NCBI GenBank assembly: GCA_014359885.1
Contig: JACIYN010000043.1
Coordinates: 1-64,000, forward strand
Direction of reading: 5' to 3'
DNA from: Desulfacinum sp.
GTDB lineage: Bacteria > Desulfobacterota > Syntrophobacteria > Syntrophobacterales > DSM-9756
DNA: 64,000 nucleotides
The position numbers were made by a program, and so were the translations under genes. The first letter of the stretch is position 1; every line of letters begins with the position of its first letter. Under the pieces are notes generated by a model. The model saw only the letters and a program-made list of their open reading frames with translations. It was not told the DNA's origin and ran no database searches. Positions 52,872-61,635 of this stretch are shown piece after piece.

Positions 52872-54331
52872 TCTTTCTGGAGGGCCTTTCCTACAGCTAC
52901 CATCCCTCGCCTCCCCCGTGGGTTCTGAACGACATCCACCTGGAAGTCCGACAGGGCGAGTATGTGGCTCTTTTCGGCGCCAGCGGCTCCGGAAAATCCA
53001 CCCTGGCCTACGTCTTCAACGGCCTGATCCCCCACTTTTTCGGCGGCAAGCTGAAAGGCAGGGCCTCGGTATGCGGCCTGGACGTGGCACACACTTCGCC
53101 GTCCCAGTTCCTGCCCCATGTGGGGCTGGTCCTCCAGAACACGGACGCCCACCTCTTTTCCGGCTCGGTCCGGACCGAGCTGGCCTTCGGTCTGGAAAGT
53201 CTGGGACTGCCCCATGCCGAAATTCAATCCCGTATCGTGGAAATGTGCCGCCGGCTCCCCTTGGAACATCTCCTGGATCGCCCCCCTCACGATCTATCCG
53301 GAGGCGAAAAGCAACTGGTGGCCATCGCTTCCGTCCTGTGCCTTCGGCCCCGGGTTTTGATCCTGGACGAGCCCTTCGCTCACCTGGACCCGCCCAACAG
53401 GACCCTGGTTCGAAAGATCCTCCGAGACATCCACGCGGCCGGCACCACCCTTGTCGTGGCGGAACATCTCTCCGACGCTTACCTGCAGGACGTCTCCCGG
53501 GTGATCGTGCTGGACGGCGGCTCCATCCGTTTCGACGGCCCCCCGGACCGCTGCCTGGCCCATCTGCAGGCGGCGGGAATCGTGCCGACTTATCCTCCCA
53601 TTTCACGCCCGAAACCGAACCCCGCCGCCGAAATCCTGCTGGAGGCTCTCGATCTGACGTGCCAACGTTCCGGAAGGACGATCCTGGAAGACGTCTCCTT
53701 CGTCCTTCGCCGGGGGGAAAGGGTGGCCATCCTGGGGAAAAACGGCGTGGGCAAGACCACGCTGGTCAAGCACCTGAGCGGCCTTCTCAAACCCGCGCGA
53801 GGCCGGGTGCTCTGCCAAGGCGAACCGGTTCACGGCCTACCCGCCCACCGGATCGCCTCCCGTATCGGCGTCTCCTTTCAAAACCCCAACGACCAGTTCT
53901 TCAAACCCCGGGTGGGGGACGAGGTGCTCGCCGGAGTCCGCCTGCTCGCCTCCAAAGGATTAGCCCCCCCCGAAAGCTGGGTGGAGCAGGTCCGCCGTCT
54001 TTTCCGGATCGATCCCCTGTGGGAACGGTCCCCGTATCGCCTGAGCGAAGGCGAGAAAAAGCGCGTGGCTCTGGCCTCCATCGCCGCCATGGCCCCCAAG
54101 ATCCTCATCTGGGACGAGCCCACGGCGGGTCAAGACGGCCGGTTCCGCCAGGATCTGGCCCGACTCATGGGCGAACTTTCGAAGCGCGGCACCACAACCC
54201 TGGTGGTGACCCACGACCTGGAATTCGCCCGAGCCACGTGCACCCGATGGCTGCTGCTGGAAGACGGCCGCCTCACCCGGGACACTTCCCTGCCGGAAGA
54301 GGGGATGAAGAAAGGGAGGTTTTCGGCATGA
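52868..54331 (+). CDS. Fused ECF transporter ATPase (two ATP-binding domains)
   Basis: A 487-residue protein joining two ABC ATPase domains, equivalent to EcfA1 plus EcfA2. Domain 1: Walker [35 protein letters not shown]. Domain 2: GKNGVGKTTL, RLSEGEKKRVALASIAAM, IWDEPTAGQD with THDLEFA. Both sites keep the Q loop (LQNTD and FQNPND). The start is a GTG overlapping the thiW stop. It powers uptake through ThiW with the T protein encoded next. Confidence 0.93.
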   Translation: MIFLEGLSYSYHPSPPPWVLNDIHLEVRQGEYVALFGASGSGKSTLAYVFNGLIPHFFGGKLKGRASVCGLDVAHTSPSQFLPHVGLVLQNTDAHLFSGSVRTELAFGLESLGLPHAEIQSRIVEMCRRLPLEHLLDRPPHDLSGGEKQLVAIASVLCLRPRVLILDEPFAHLDPPNRTLVRKILRDIHAAGTTLVVAEHLSDAYLQDVSRVIVLDGGSIRFDGPPDRCLAHLQAAGIVPTYPPISRPKPNPAAEILLEALDLTCQRSGRTILEDVSFVLRRGERVAILGKNGVGKTTLVKHLSGLLKPARGRVLCQGEPVHGLPAHRIASRIGVSFQNPNDQFFKPRVGDEVLAGVRLLASKGLAPPESWVEQVRRLFRIDPLWERSPYRLSEGEKKRVALASIAAMAPKILIWDEPTAGQDGRFRQDLARLMGELSKRGTTTLVVTHDLEFARATCTRWLLLEDGRLTRDTSLPEEGMKKGRFSA

Positions 54332-55002
54332 AGGCCTTGGATCCTCGCATCCGACTGGGCTTGGGCCTTCTTTTCGTTGCAACGGTGCTGGTCACCCAAT
54401 CCCGGACCGTCTTGCTTCTGGAAGCCGCGGGACTTTCGGCACTTATCCCGATCCTGGGCATCTTAAGACCCTGGGGCGCTTCGCTCCGCCTGACGCTGCC
54501 CATGATCGCCATCGTCTTCCTCGTCTCCTTGCTCGCCTTCGATCAAAAGACGGCGGTCGATCTCACTGTCCGCTTGCACAATCTATTCACCGCATCCTTT
54601 GTTTTCTTTCAGATGCTCACGGCGGAAGAGCTGGCCGGCGCCCTCCGGGCCCTGAAAGTACCCTACGTCTTCGTCTTCATGCTGACCACGGCCATGCGAT
54701 ACGTTCCTCTCATGGGTCGGAAAATCCGCAACATCCGCGACGCCCAGACGGCCCGCGGCATCGACCTTCGATTCCGACCGGGCAACATCGGCCACTTCAC
54801 CGCCCTGGTCATCCCCCTGTTGTTCCAGGCCTTCATCCTGGCCGATCACCTGGCTTTGGCCATGGAATCCCGGGGCTTTTCCAGAAGGGGGCGAACCGAG
54901 AAGGCCTCGGGCAGGTTGGGGCCCAGGGATGCGGGAGCCGCACTGGCCGCCGTCCTTCTGTGCGGCCTGCTCATCTGGTGGGACCGAAGGGGGGGCCCAT
55001 GA
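54328..55002 (+). CDS. ECF transporter T component
   Basis: A 224-residue membrane protein linking S component and ATPases. It has about five hydrophobic helices and the two short coupling motifs of EcfT: ARGIDLR and MESRGFSRR, which insert into ATPase grooves. ATGA overlaps the ATPase stop by 4 bp, and its own stop overlaps the next gene in the same way. It completes a Group I ECF transporter dedicated to ThiW. Confidence 0.9.
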   Translation: MKALDPRIRLGLGLLFVATVLVTQSRTVLLLEAAGLSALIPILGILRPWGASLRLTLPMIAIVFLVSLLAFDQKTAVDLTVRLHNLFTASFVFFQMLTAEELAGALRALKVPYVFVFMLTTAMRYVPLMGRKIRNIRDAQTARGIDLRFRPGNIGHFTALVIPLLFQAFILADHLALAMESRGFSRRGRTEKASGRLGPRDAGAALAAVLLCGLLIWWDRRGGP

Positions 55003-55583
55003 CGGAAATGCCGACCCCGGAACGGATTCGCGGCCGCTTCACGCTCATCGTCGGTGAGGTGAACAGCGGAAAGACCACCCTGACCCGGCATCTGCTCCAT
55101 TCCGCGGCCCTCAGCGAACCGGGCCCCCTGGTGGTGGTGGACCTGGCCCCGCAGATTCCGCCCGACCTGGTCCGGCGCGCGGGCAGGCCGGGGATCGGAG
55201 GAAGGATCCAGGCGCCCTCGGCGCCCCACGTCCACGTCCTGAGCGCGGAACTCCACGCCCCTCGCCTTACCGGCCGCAATGACGAGGAAAAAGCCGCCCT
55301 GGCCCGGGAAAACGCCCGAAGAATCGAACCGCTCTTCCTTGAGGCCCTGGACTTGAACCCCACCCACCTCTTTGTGAACGACGTCTCCCTCTACCTCCAA
55401 GCCGGCTCACCCCTGCGCCTCCTGGACTGGCTCTTCCGTGTGGAAACCCGGGTCGTGAACGGCTATTTCGGCACGAGCTTGGGCGAGGACCCCCTTTCCA
55501 AGAGAGAACGCCTGGCCATGTGGGCCCTCATGGTCCACTGCGACCATTTGATCTTTCTGGAAAAACACTCAAAAGAAGGCTAA
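54999..55583 (+). CDS. P-loop NTPase in the thiW operon
   Basis: A 194-residue nucleotide-binding protein: Walker A GEVNSGKTTL at about 23-32 and possible Walker B LVVVDLAPQIPPD. The rest, with LNPTHLFVNDVSLYLQAGS and VVNGYFGTSLGED, fits no family I can name; the general style is that of small P-loop proteins such as CobA- or molybdopterin-adaptor-like GTPases. Its ATG overlaps the T component stop (ATGA), so it is co-translated and must be controlled by the TPP riboswitch. Function unknown. Confidence 0.72.
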   Translation: MTEMPTPERIRGRFTLIVGEVNSGKTTLTRHLLHSAALSEPGPLVVVDLAPQIPPDLVRRAGRPGIGGRIQAPSAPHVHVLSAELHAPRLTGRNDEEKAALARENARRIEPLFLEALDLNPTHLFVNDVSLYLQAGSPLRLLDWLFRVETRVVNGYFGTSLGEDPLSKRERLAMWALMVHCDHLIFLEKHSKEG

Positions 55584-55667
55584 ATTCTGCCGATCTGGTT
55601 GTATGGGGCAAAATGGAGGGAGCAGGGCCGGTTTCCATCCCGGATCATCTTTTTTGGGGGACAAGGC

Positions 55668-56321
55668 ATGTTGAAGTTTCTTTTCAAACGGGAACAGATC
55701 GTCGTCGACCTGATCTTCAAGTATCTGGAGACACTCAAGAAGACCCAGGCCAGCTTTTACGAGGCCCTCCAGACGTGCCTCATCAATCCCCAGTGCAAGA
55801 ATTTCGATTTTCACATCGAACGGACGCACAAGTTCGAATCCAATGCCGACGACATTCGGGACGAAATCAAGGACCTCATTTATTCCAAGGCCCTCATCCC
55901 CGAATCCCGTGGAGACATGCTGCAGCTGCTGGATGCCCTGGACGAGATCCCCAACCAGCTGGAAACCATCCTCTACACCATTCAGACCCAGAGACTGTGC
56001 ATCCCGGAATTCATCCGCGAGGATTTCCTGGAGATCGTCGACCTGTCCATGGATTCCTGTGACCTGGTGGCCCGGCAGGTGCGCGCGCTCTTCCAGCGCG
56101 ATGAGGACCTCAAGACCCTGGGGGATCTGATCGACCGGAAGGAAAGCCAAGGGGACCACCTGGAACGACGTCTCGTCTCCCGGCTTTTCGCCAACAACGA
56201 ACTGGACCCCTTCGTCAAGCTCCAGATCAAGGAACTCATCGGGCTGGTGGGAAAGCTGGCCGACATGGCCGATAAGGTCTCGCGGCGCATCCACATCATC
56301 GACATGAAAAGGCGGGTCTAG
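55668..56321 (+). CDS. DUF47 / PhoU-like phosphate transport regulator
   Basis: A 217-residue all-helical protein of the DUF47 (TIGR00153) family. Marks are FDFHIERTHKFESNADDIRDEI and DLIDRKESQGDHLERRLVSRLF, the repeated E-X2-D/E-X2 metal-binding pattern of PhoU-like bundles. It is always found with PiT transporters and tunes their activity. Its stop overlaps the transporter's GTG by one base (TAGTG). ATG 55668 is supported by GGGGGA upstream. Confidence 0.9.
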   Translation: MLKFLFKREQIVVDLIFKYLETLKKTQASFYEALQTCLINPQCKNFDFHIERTHKFESNADDIRDEIKDLIYSKALIPESRGDMLQLLDALDEIPNQLETILYTIQTQRLCIPEFIREDFLEIVDLSMDSCDLVARQVRALFQRDEDLKTLGDLIDRKESQGDHLERRLVSRLFANNELDPFVKLQIKELIGLVGKLADMADKVSRRIHIIDMKRRV

Positions 56322-57268
56322 TGCTTTCTCTGCTGGGCGGTATCTTTCTGGGCTGGTCCCTGGGGGCCAATGATGCGGCCAATGTGTTCGGAACCGCCGT
56401 GTCGTCGCGCATGGTGCGGTTCTGGACGGCGGCCGTGCTGGCGGCCGTCTTCGTGGTGGCGGGCGCGTGGATGGAAGGCCACCGGGGCATCGCCACCCTT
56501 CAGTCCTTGACCCAAGTGGACATGACCCACGCCATGGTGGTTTCCGTGGCTGCCGCCCTCACGGTGACCCTCATGACCCTGCTGGGCCTTCCCGTCTCCA
56601 CCTCCCAGGCCGTGGTGGGAGCCTTCATCGGGATCGGCATCCTGAACCGTCAGATCTTTCTCCAAGGCCTGGGAAAAGTGGTGGGCTGTTGGGTGGGCAC
56701 GCCCGTCGGAGGTCTTTTGGCGGCTGTCGTTCTTTACAGGATCTTTGCCGCACTCCTGAATCGCATGCCCCTGAATCTCTTCCAGATCGACGGGCTGCTG
56801 CGCGCGGCTCTCATCGTGGTGGGATGCTACGGGGCCTACGCCCTGGGGGCCAACAACGTGGCCAACGTGACCGCCGTCTACGTGGCGGCGGGCCGCCTTT
56901 CGGTGGAACAGGCGGTTCTCATCGGCGGGATGAGCATCGCCCTGGGAATCATCACCTTCAGCCGGCCGGTCATGATGACCGTGGGACGAAAGCTCGTGCG
57001 CCTGGACCCCTTTTCCGCCCTGGTGGTGGTGTCCGCCGAAGCCGTCACGGTTCACCTCTACACCCTGCTGGGCGTTCCGGTCTCCACCAGCCAGGCCGTG
57101 GTGGGGGCGGTCCTGGGCATCGGGATCCTTAAGGGAGCCCAGACCATCCGGATCCGCACCTTGGGCAACATCCTCTTTGCCTGGATCGTCACACCGGCGG
57201 TGGCCTGCCTCACCACCTTAATGCTCGACTTCCTGGTCCATCTCCAGTACGTCCCCCATGCGGGATAA
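56321..57268 (+). CDS. pit: Inorganic phosphate transporter, PiT family
   Basis: A 315-residue inner-membrane phosphate permease with two repeated halves: SLGANDAANVFGTAVSSRM and ALGANNVANVTAVYVAAGRL, each carrying the GANDxAN signature, and LGLPVSTSQAVVGAFIG / LGVPVSTSQAVVGAVLG. Shorter than E. coli PitA because the central loop is minimal. The start is a GTG overlapping the DUF47 stop. It works with the preceding gene product. The gene is convergent with threonine dehydratase across 42 bp. Confidence 0.94.
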   Translation: MLSLLGGIFLGWSLGANDAANVFGTAVSSRMVRFWTAAVLAAVFVVAGAWMEGHRGIATLQSLTQVDMTHAMVVSVAAALTVTLMTLLGLPVSTSQAVVGAFIGIGILNRQIFLQGLGKVVGCWVGTPVGGLLAAVVLYRIFAALLNRMPLNLFQIDGLLRAALIVVGCYGAYALGANNVANVTAVYVAAGRLSVEQAVLIGGMSIALGIITFSRPVMMTVGRKLVRLDPFSALVVVSAEAVTVHLYTLLGVPVSTSQAVVGAVLGIGILKGAQTIRIRTLGNILFAWIVTPAVACLTTLMLDFLVHLQYVPHAG

Positions 57269-57310
57269 GGACGCCCGAGAGGCCGCCGGACCGCCCCGGT
57301 GCGACTTCGC

Positions 57311-58282
57311 TCAACTTCCCGGACCTTCCGACAGAATCCCCGCCATGGTTTGGCCGTCCACATTCCCCCCGCTCAAAAGGATTCCCACATCCCCCGTGGG
57401 TTTGACTGCACCGCTCAAAAGCGCCGCCAAACCCAATGCGCCGGACGGCTCCACCACCAGCTTCATGCGATAGAACAAGAAGCGCACGGCCTCCCGAATG
57501 GCTTCTTCCGAAACGGTCCGCATGTCGTCCACATGGGCCAGAACGAGAGGAAAGGTGATGTCGCCCAGCCGCGGGGTTCTCACACCATCCGCGATGGTGG
57601 GAGGGTTGTGGACTTCGTGCAAAGTTCCCGTGCGAAAGGAGCGGGTGGCGTCGTCCGCCGACTCCGGCTCCACGCCCACCACGCGACACCGCGGGAAGAT
57701 CCCTTTGACGGCAACCGCACAACCACTCAGCAGCCCGCCTCCGCCGCACGGCACCAGCAGCATGTCCAGATGGGGAACCGCCTGGGCCAGTTCCAAACCG
57801 GCGGTACCCTGGCCGGCAATCACATCCCAATGATCAAAGGGAGGAATAAAGATCTTCTCCCCGCCGTCCACCGCCCGCAGCGCCTCCTCCCGGCTGGTCG
57901 TGGCGGGATCGTAGGTCACAATGGTCGCCCCGTAGCCCTCCACCGCCCTGCGTTTGATTTCCGGAGCATTGACGGGCATGAGGACGGTTGTGTCGATTCC
58001 CAGTTCTCGCCCCACCAAGGCCACGGCTTGGGCGTGGTTGCCGCTGGAAATGGTCACCACGCCTCGGCGTCTCTCCTCCGGGGAAAGCCGGCTCAAGGCG
58101 TTGAAAGCTCCCCGGAACTTGAAAGCGCCTATCCGCTGCAGGTTCTCACATTTGAAATGGAAGCGCGCTCCCAACATTTTGTCCAAGGTTCGGCAGCCCA
58201 TGACGGGGGTCACGTGGGCCTGTCCGCGAAGGCGCTCCTGAGCATCAAGGATGCGCTTGAAAAGATCTGCCGCCGTCTTCAA
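57311..58282 (-). CDS. Threonine dehydratase (catabolic type) / serine dehydratase family
   Basis: A 323-residue PLP enzyme, fold type II, converting threonine to 2-oxobutyrate. The PLP lysine lies in GAFKFRGAFNAL, SSGNHAQAVA binds the substrate carboxylate and PCGGGGLLSG is the phosphate-binding glycine loop. It has no C-terminal ACT regulatory domain, as in TdcB. Start choice is uncertain: a TTG at 58282 has GGGAGG eight bases upstream; a longer TTG start at 58330 would add 16 residues. Stands alone between convergent and divergent neighbours. Confidence 0.9.
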   Translation of the reverse strand: MKTAADLFKRILDAQERLRGQAHVTPVMGCRTLDKMLGARFHFKCENLQRIGAFKFRGAFNALSRLSPEERRRGVVTISSGNHAQAVALVGRELGIDTTVLMPVNAPEIKRRAVEGYGATIVTYDPATTSREEALRAVDGGEKIFIPPFDHWDVIAGQGTAGLELAQAVPHLDMLLVPCGGGGLLSGCAVAVKGIFPRCRVVGVEPESADDATRSFRTGTLHEVHNPPTIADGVRTPRLGDITFPLVLAHVDDMRTVSEEAIREAVRFLFYRMKLVVEPSGALGLAALLSGAVKPTGDVGILLSGGNVDGQTMAGILSEGPGS

Positions 58283-58424
58283 CTTCTCTTCCTCCCTGCA
58301 ATCAAGAACGAGGCGTGCTGTCTCCTCCAAGATCCTCCGGGCCCGCCTTCCATACTGACAGAATCCCAGGAGATGCGCTATATTGAAGGTTCAGAATCGG
58401 CATCCCGCCGAAAGGAGACATTCC

Positions 58425-60386
58425 ATGGGCAAAGATCCGAGCCCGATGCCGAATCACGGACAAGCGCCGGGCACCCGTTTCGCGTCGGCGCTGAACGAAG
58501 CGCAATACCGGGCCGTGACCCATCCGGGCGGGCCCCTGCTGGTGATTGCGGGAGCCGGAACCGGAAAGACCCGCACCCTGGTCTACCGGGTGGCCTACCT
58601 GGTGGAGCGGGGCGTGGATCCCCGGTCCATCCTGCTGCTCACCTTCACCCGCAAGGCGGCCCAGGAAATGATGGAACGGGCTTCACGGATCCTGGACGCC
58701 CGCTGTGAGATGGTGGCCGGAGGCACTTTCCACTCCTTCGCCAACCTCACGTTGCGCCGCTATGGCTCCCTCCTGGGCTACCCGGCCTCTTTTACCATTG
58801 CCGACCGAAGCGACGCCGAAGATCTGGTCAACCTGGTCCGCACCGAGTTGGGCTTCCACAAGGACAAAGCCCGGTTTCCCAAGAAGCGGGCGCTCATGAA
58901 CATCATCTCCCGCGCCGCCAACCGCCAGGTTCCCGTGGAAACGGTGCTGGCCGAAGAATACCCTCAGTATGAGGATCTGGCGCCGCAAATTCAAAAGATC
59001 GCCGAGACCTACGCCCGTTACAAGCAGGAACGGGCCGTCATGGACTACGACGATCTGCTGACCAAGTGCCGGGATCTGCTCCGGGATCATCCCGACGTGC
59101 GCCGCCGGCTTTCCTGGACCTACGAACACATCCTGATCGACGAATTCCAGGACACCAACGCCGTGCAGGCCGAAATCGGGGCCTTCCTGGCTTCGGAACA
59201 CGGCAACATCATGGCCGTGGGAGACGACTGCCAGAGCATCTACTCCTTTCGGGGCGCCGACTTCCGAAACATCATGGATTTCCCGAAACGCTTTCCCGAC
59301 TGCACCATCGTCACCCTGGAAGAAAATTATCGAAGCAGCCAGCCCATCCTTTCCTTCACCAACGCCGTCATTCAAAACGCCCGGGAAAAATACAGCAAGC
59401 AGCTCTTCACCAAGGCGGCGGGCGGCTCTCGCCCCGTGTACGCCCGCCCCTCCAGCGAGATCGCCCAAGCGATCTACGTACTCCAAAAGATCCAGGATCA
59501 TCTCCGGGACGGGGTGCCGGCCCACGAAATCGCCGTGCTCTTCCGGGCCGGATGGCATTCCAACGACCTGGAAGTGCTCTTGAGCAAGAACCGGATTCCC
59601 TTCGTCAAATACGGCGGCATGAAATTCATCGAGGCGGCGCACATCAAGGACGTCCTGGCCTTTCTCAAGGCGGCCCTCAACCCCGCCGACACCGTCTCCT
59701 GGCACCGAATCCTTCTGCTCATCGACGGCGTGGGGCCCACCACCGCCGGACGCCTGGCGGAAAGCGTGCGGGAAAAGGGGCTGGAAGCCCTGGTTTCCAA
59801 GTCCGTTCAGAAGAGAAAGTACGCCGCCACGCTCCGGGCCTTTCACGACACCATGGCTCGATTGACTCGCGGGAGCGAACCGGTTTCGGAAAAGATCGAG
59901 GCAGTCCTCGCCGCCTACCAGCCTTTGCTGGAAGCCAAGTACGACGACGCCCCCAAGAGGACGCCGGACCTGCGATCCCTGGCGCAGATGGCCGGACGCT
60001 ACGAACGCCTGGAAGCCCTCCTGGCGGACCTCACCCTGGAATCCCCGGAACAGGCCTTGGCGGGCGAGAACACTCCTCGCCGGCGCAGGGATCATGTGGT
60101 GCTTTCCACCATCCATTCGGCCAAGGGTCTGGAATGGGACACGGTCTTCATCATCTACCTGGTGGACGGCCATCTGCCGTCTTCCTATGCCTTGAACGAC
60201 GAGGACGGTATCGAAGAGGAACGACGCCTTTTCTATGTGGCAGCCACCCGCGCCAAACGGCACCTCTATCTGGTGGCCCCCAGGGTCCAGAGTCCGGCGT
60301 CCTTCTATTCGCTGGCCACGGGAGGGCCGTCCCGGTTTCTTTTTGAAATCGGACGGCTGGGGGAACTGGTCAGGAGAGAGGCTTGA
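58425..60386 (+). CDS. UvrD/Rep-family ATP-dependent DNA helicase
   Basis: A 653-residue superfamily 1A helicase. Motif I is GAGTGKTRTL, Ia LLLTFTRKAAQEM, II IDEFQDTNAVQ, III GDDCQSIYSFRGAD, IV ENYRSSQPIL, V STIHSAKGLEWDTVF and VI LFYVAATRAKRHLYL. DNA unwinding in repair or restart is the likely role; it is shorter than UvrD and lacks a long C-terminal tail. ATG 58425 follows AAAGGAG. It is divergent from threonine dehydratase across 142 bp and convergent with the next gene. Confidence 0.93.
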   Translation: MGKDPSPMPNHGQAPGTRFASALNEAQYRAVTHPGGPLLVIAGAGTGKTRTLVYRVAYLVERGVDPRSILLLTFTRKAAQEMMERASRILDARCEMVAGGTFHSFANLTLRRYGSLLGYPASFTIADRSDAEDLVNLVRTELGFHKDKARFPKKRALMNIISRAANRQVPVETVLAEEYPQYEDLAPQIQKIAETYARYKQERAVMDYDDLLTKCRDLLRDHPDVRRRLSWTYEHILIDEFQDTNAVQAEIGAFLASEHGNIMAVGDDCQSIYSFRGADFRNIMDFPKRFPDCTIVTLEENYRSSQPILSFTNAVIQNAREKYSKQLFTKAAGGSRPVYARPSSEIAQAIYVLQKIQDHLRDGVPAHEIAVLFRAGWHSNDLEVLLSKNRIPFVKYGGMKFIEAAHIKDVLAFLKAALNPADTVSWHRILLLIDGVGPTTAGRLAESVREKGLEALVSKSVQKRKYAATLRAFHDTMARLTRGSEPVSEKIEAVLAAYQPLLEAKYDDAPKRTPDLRSLAQMAGRYERLEALLADLTLESPEQALAGENTPRRRRDHVVLSTIHSAKGLEWDTVFIIYLVDGHLPSSYALNDEDGIEEERRLFYVAATRAKRHLYLVAPRVQSPASFYSLATGGPSRFLFEIGRLGELVRREA

Positions 60387-60395
60387 AAGGCCTAT

Positions 60396-60821
60396 TTACT
60401 GAAGCGGGATGAAGCGGATCACCTGAGCGTTTACGCACCGATAGATCTCTTCGTCCGTGCCGTAAACGTCCACGATGCACCGGTGGTCGATGAGCTTCTC
60501 GATGATGTAGGCCGTGACATAGAGGCTCACGAAGTGCGGCCGGGGCACCAGGTCCCGCACGTTGGCCACCTGGTACTGCACGTCGAATTCTTCGGCGTTC
60601 AGCAGATTCTCGAGACACCAGTGGATCTGCCCTTCCAGCTCCGACTTGCTGGTGGTTTCCACCAGCTTGGCCTCGATGAGTTTGGTGGCGATGCGGTCGC
60701 TCAACGCATCCATGTGATCCCTCAACAGCTGGAGGGCCCTGGCCCTTTGGGCCTCCTTGGCCTGATCCAGCCGTGAGATCACGGACATTTCCCTCACATT
60801 AGGTCTGTATTCTCGTGCCAT
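60396..60821 (-). CDS. Unknown protein overlapping larB
   Basis: A 141-residue protein with a long charged helix at the start (EAQRARALQLLRDHMDALSD) and a compact beta-containing C-terminus (EEFDVQYQVANVRDLVPRP, VDVYGTDEEIYRCVNAQVIRF). ATG 60821 has GGGGGA upstream and lies 23 bp inside the larB gene on the same strand, so the two are co-translated. I recognise no family; its function may concern the LarB pathway or be unrelated. Confidence 0.6.
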   Translation of the reverse strand: MAREYRPNVREMSVISRLDQAKEAQRARALQLLRDHMDALSDRIATKLIEAKLVETTSKSELEGQIHWCLENLLNAEEFDVQYQVANVRDLVPRPHFVSLYVTAYIIEKLIDHRCIVDVYGTDEEIYRCVNAQVIRFIPLQ

Positions 60822-61626
60822 GGCATCCCCCGTGCTCCGCCCCCTGGAGTCGAAGCCTTTCATGCGGCGCCGCATGTGCCATATCCGCAATCATACTGGC
60901 CAGATAGCCGGCGCCGAAACCGTTGTCGATATTTACCACGGCCACCCCGGGAGCACAACTGTTAAGCATGCCCAGCAGGGCGGCAATCCCCCCGAAGGAG
61001 GCTCCATAGCCCACGCTGGTGGGCACGGCGATCACGGGCCGGGCCACCAAGCCCGCCACCACGCTGGGAAGCGCCCCTTCCATGCCCGCCACCACCACGT
61101 AGGCCGCCGCCCGGTCCAGTTCCTCCCGCAGGCTGAGCAGGCGATGGAGGCCGGCCACCCCCACGTCATAGAAGCGCTCCACCTTTTGGCCCAAAACCTC
61201 GGCCGTAATGGCCGCCTCCTCGGCCACCGGAAGATCGCTGGACCCGGCGCAAAGCACCTGAACCGCCCTCTTGGCCGAAAGGTGCTCGGAGGCGCGCGGA
61301 TCCTTCCTGTAGATCACCCGGGCCGCGACGTCATAAGACAGATCGGGAAAATGCTTCAGCACTTCTTCGGCCTTTTCCGAACTCACCCGCGTGGCCAATA
61401 ACGGCCCGCCGGCTCGGTCCATGGCCTGCAGGATTTTCAGGATCTGCTGCGCGCTCTTGCCTTCGCCGTAGACCACCTCCGGATAACCCCTCCGCAGGCT
61501 CCGGTGGTGATCCACCTTGGCAAAGCTCATGTCTTCAAAGGGCAGCCGCTTGAGGAAGGCGAGGACCTCCTCCAGATCCACCGCCCCCTGCCTGTACGCT
61601 TCCAGAAGCTCCACCAGTCGACGCAT
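60799..61626 (-). CDS. larB: LarB, nickel-pincer cofactor biosynthesis carboxylase/hydrolase
   Basis: A 275-residue protein that carboxylates and hydrolyses nicotinic acid adenine dinucleotide on the way to the nickel-pincer nucleotide. The C-terminal part is PurE-like: VLCAGSSDLPVAEEAAITAE, VVAGMEGALPSVVAGLV and VPTSVGYGASFGGIAALLGM. The N-terminal YPEVVYGEGKSAQQI is the LarB-specific mark. LarC, LarE and a lactate racemase are not in the window. GGGGACGGA precedes the ATG. Confidence 0.92.
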   Translation of the reverse strand: MRRLVELLEAYRQGAVDLEEVLAFLKRLPFEDMSFAKVDHHRSLRRGYPEVVYGEGKSAQQILKILQAMDRAGGPLLATRVSSEKAEEVLKHFPDLSYDVAARVIYRKDPRASEHLSAKRAVQVLCAGSSDLPVAEEAAITAEVLGQKVERFYDVGVAGLHRLLSLREELDRAAAYVVVAGMEGALPSVVAGLVARPVIAVPTSVGYGASFGGIAALLGMLNSCAPGVAVVNIDNGFGAGYLASMIADMAHAAPHERLRLQGAEHGGCHGTRIQT

Positions 61627-61635
61627 TCCGTCCCC

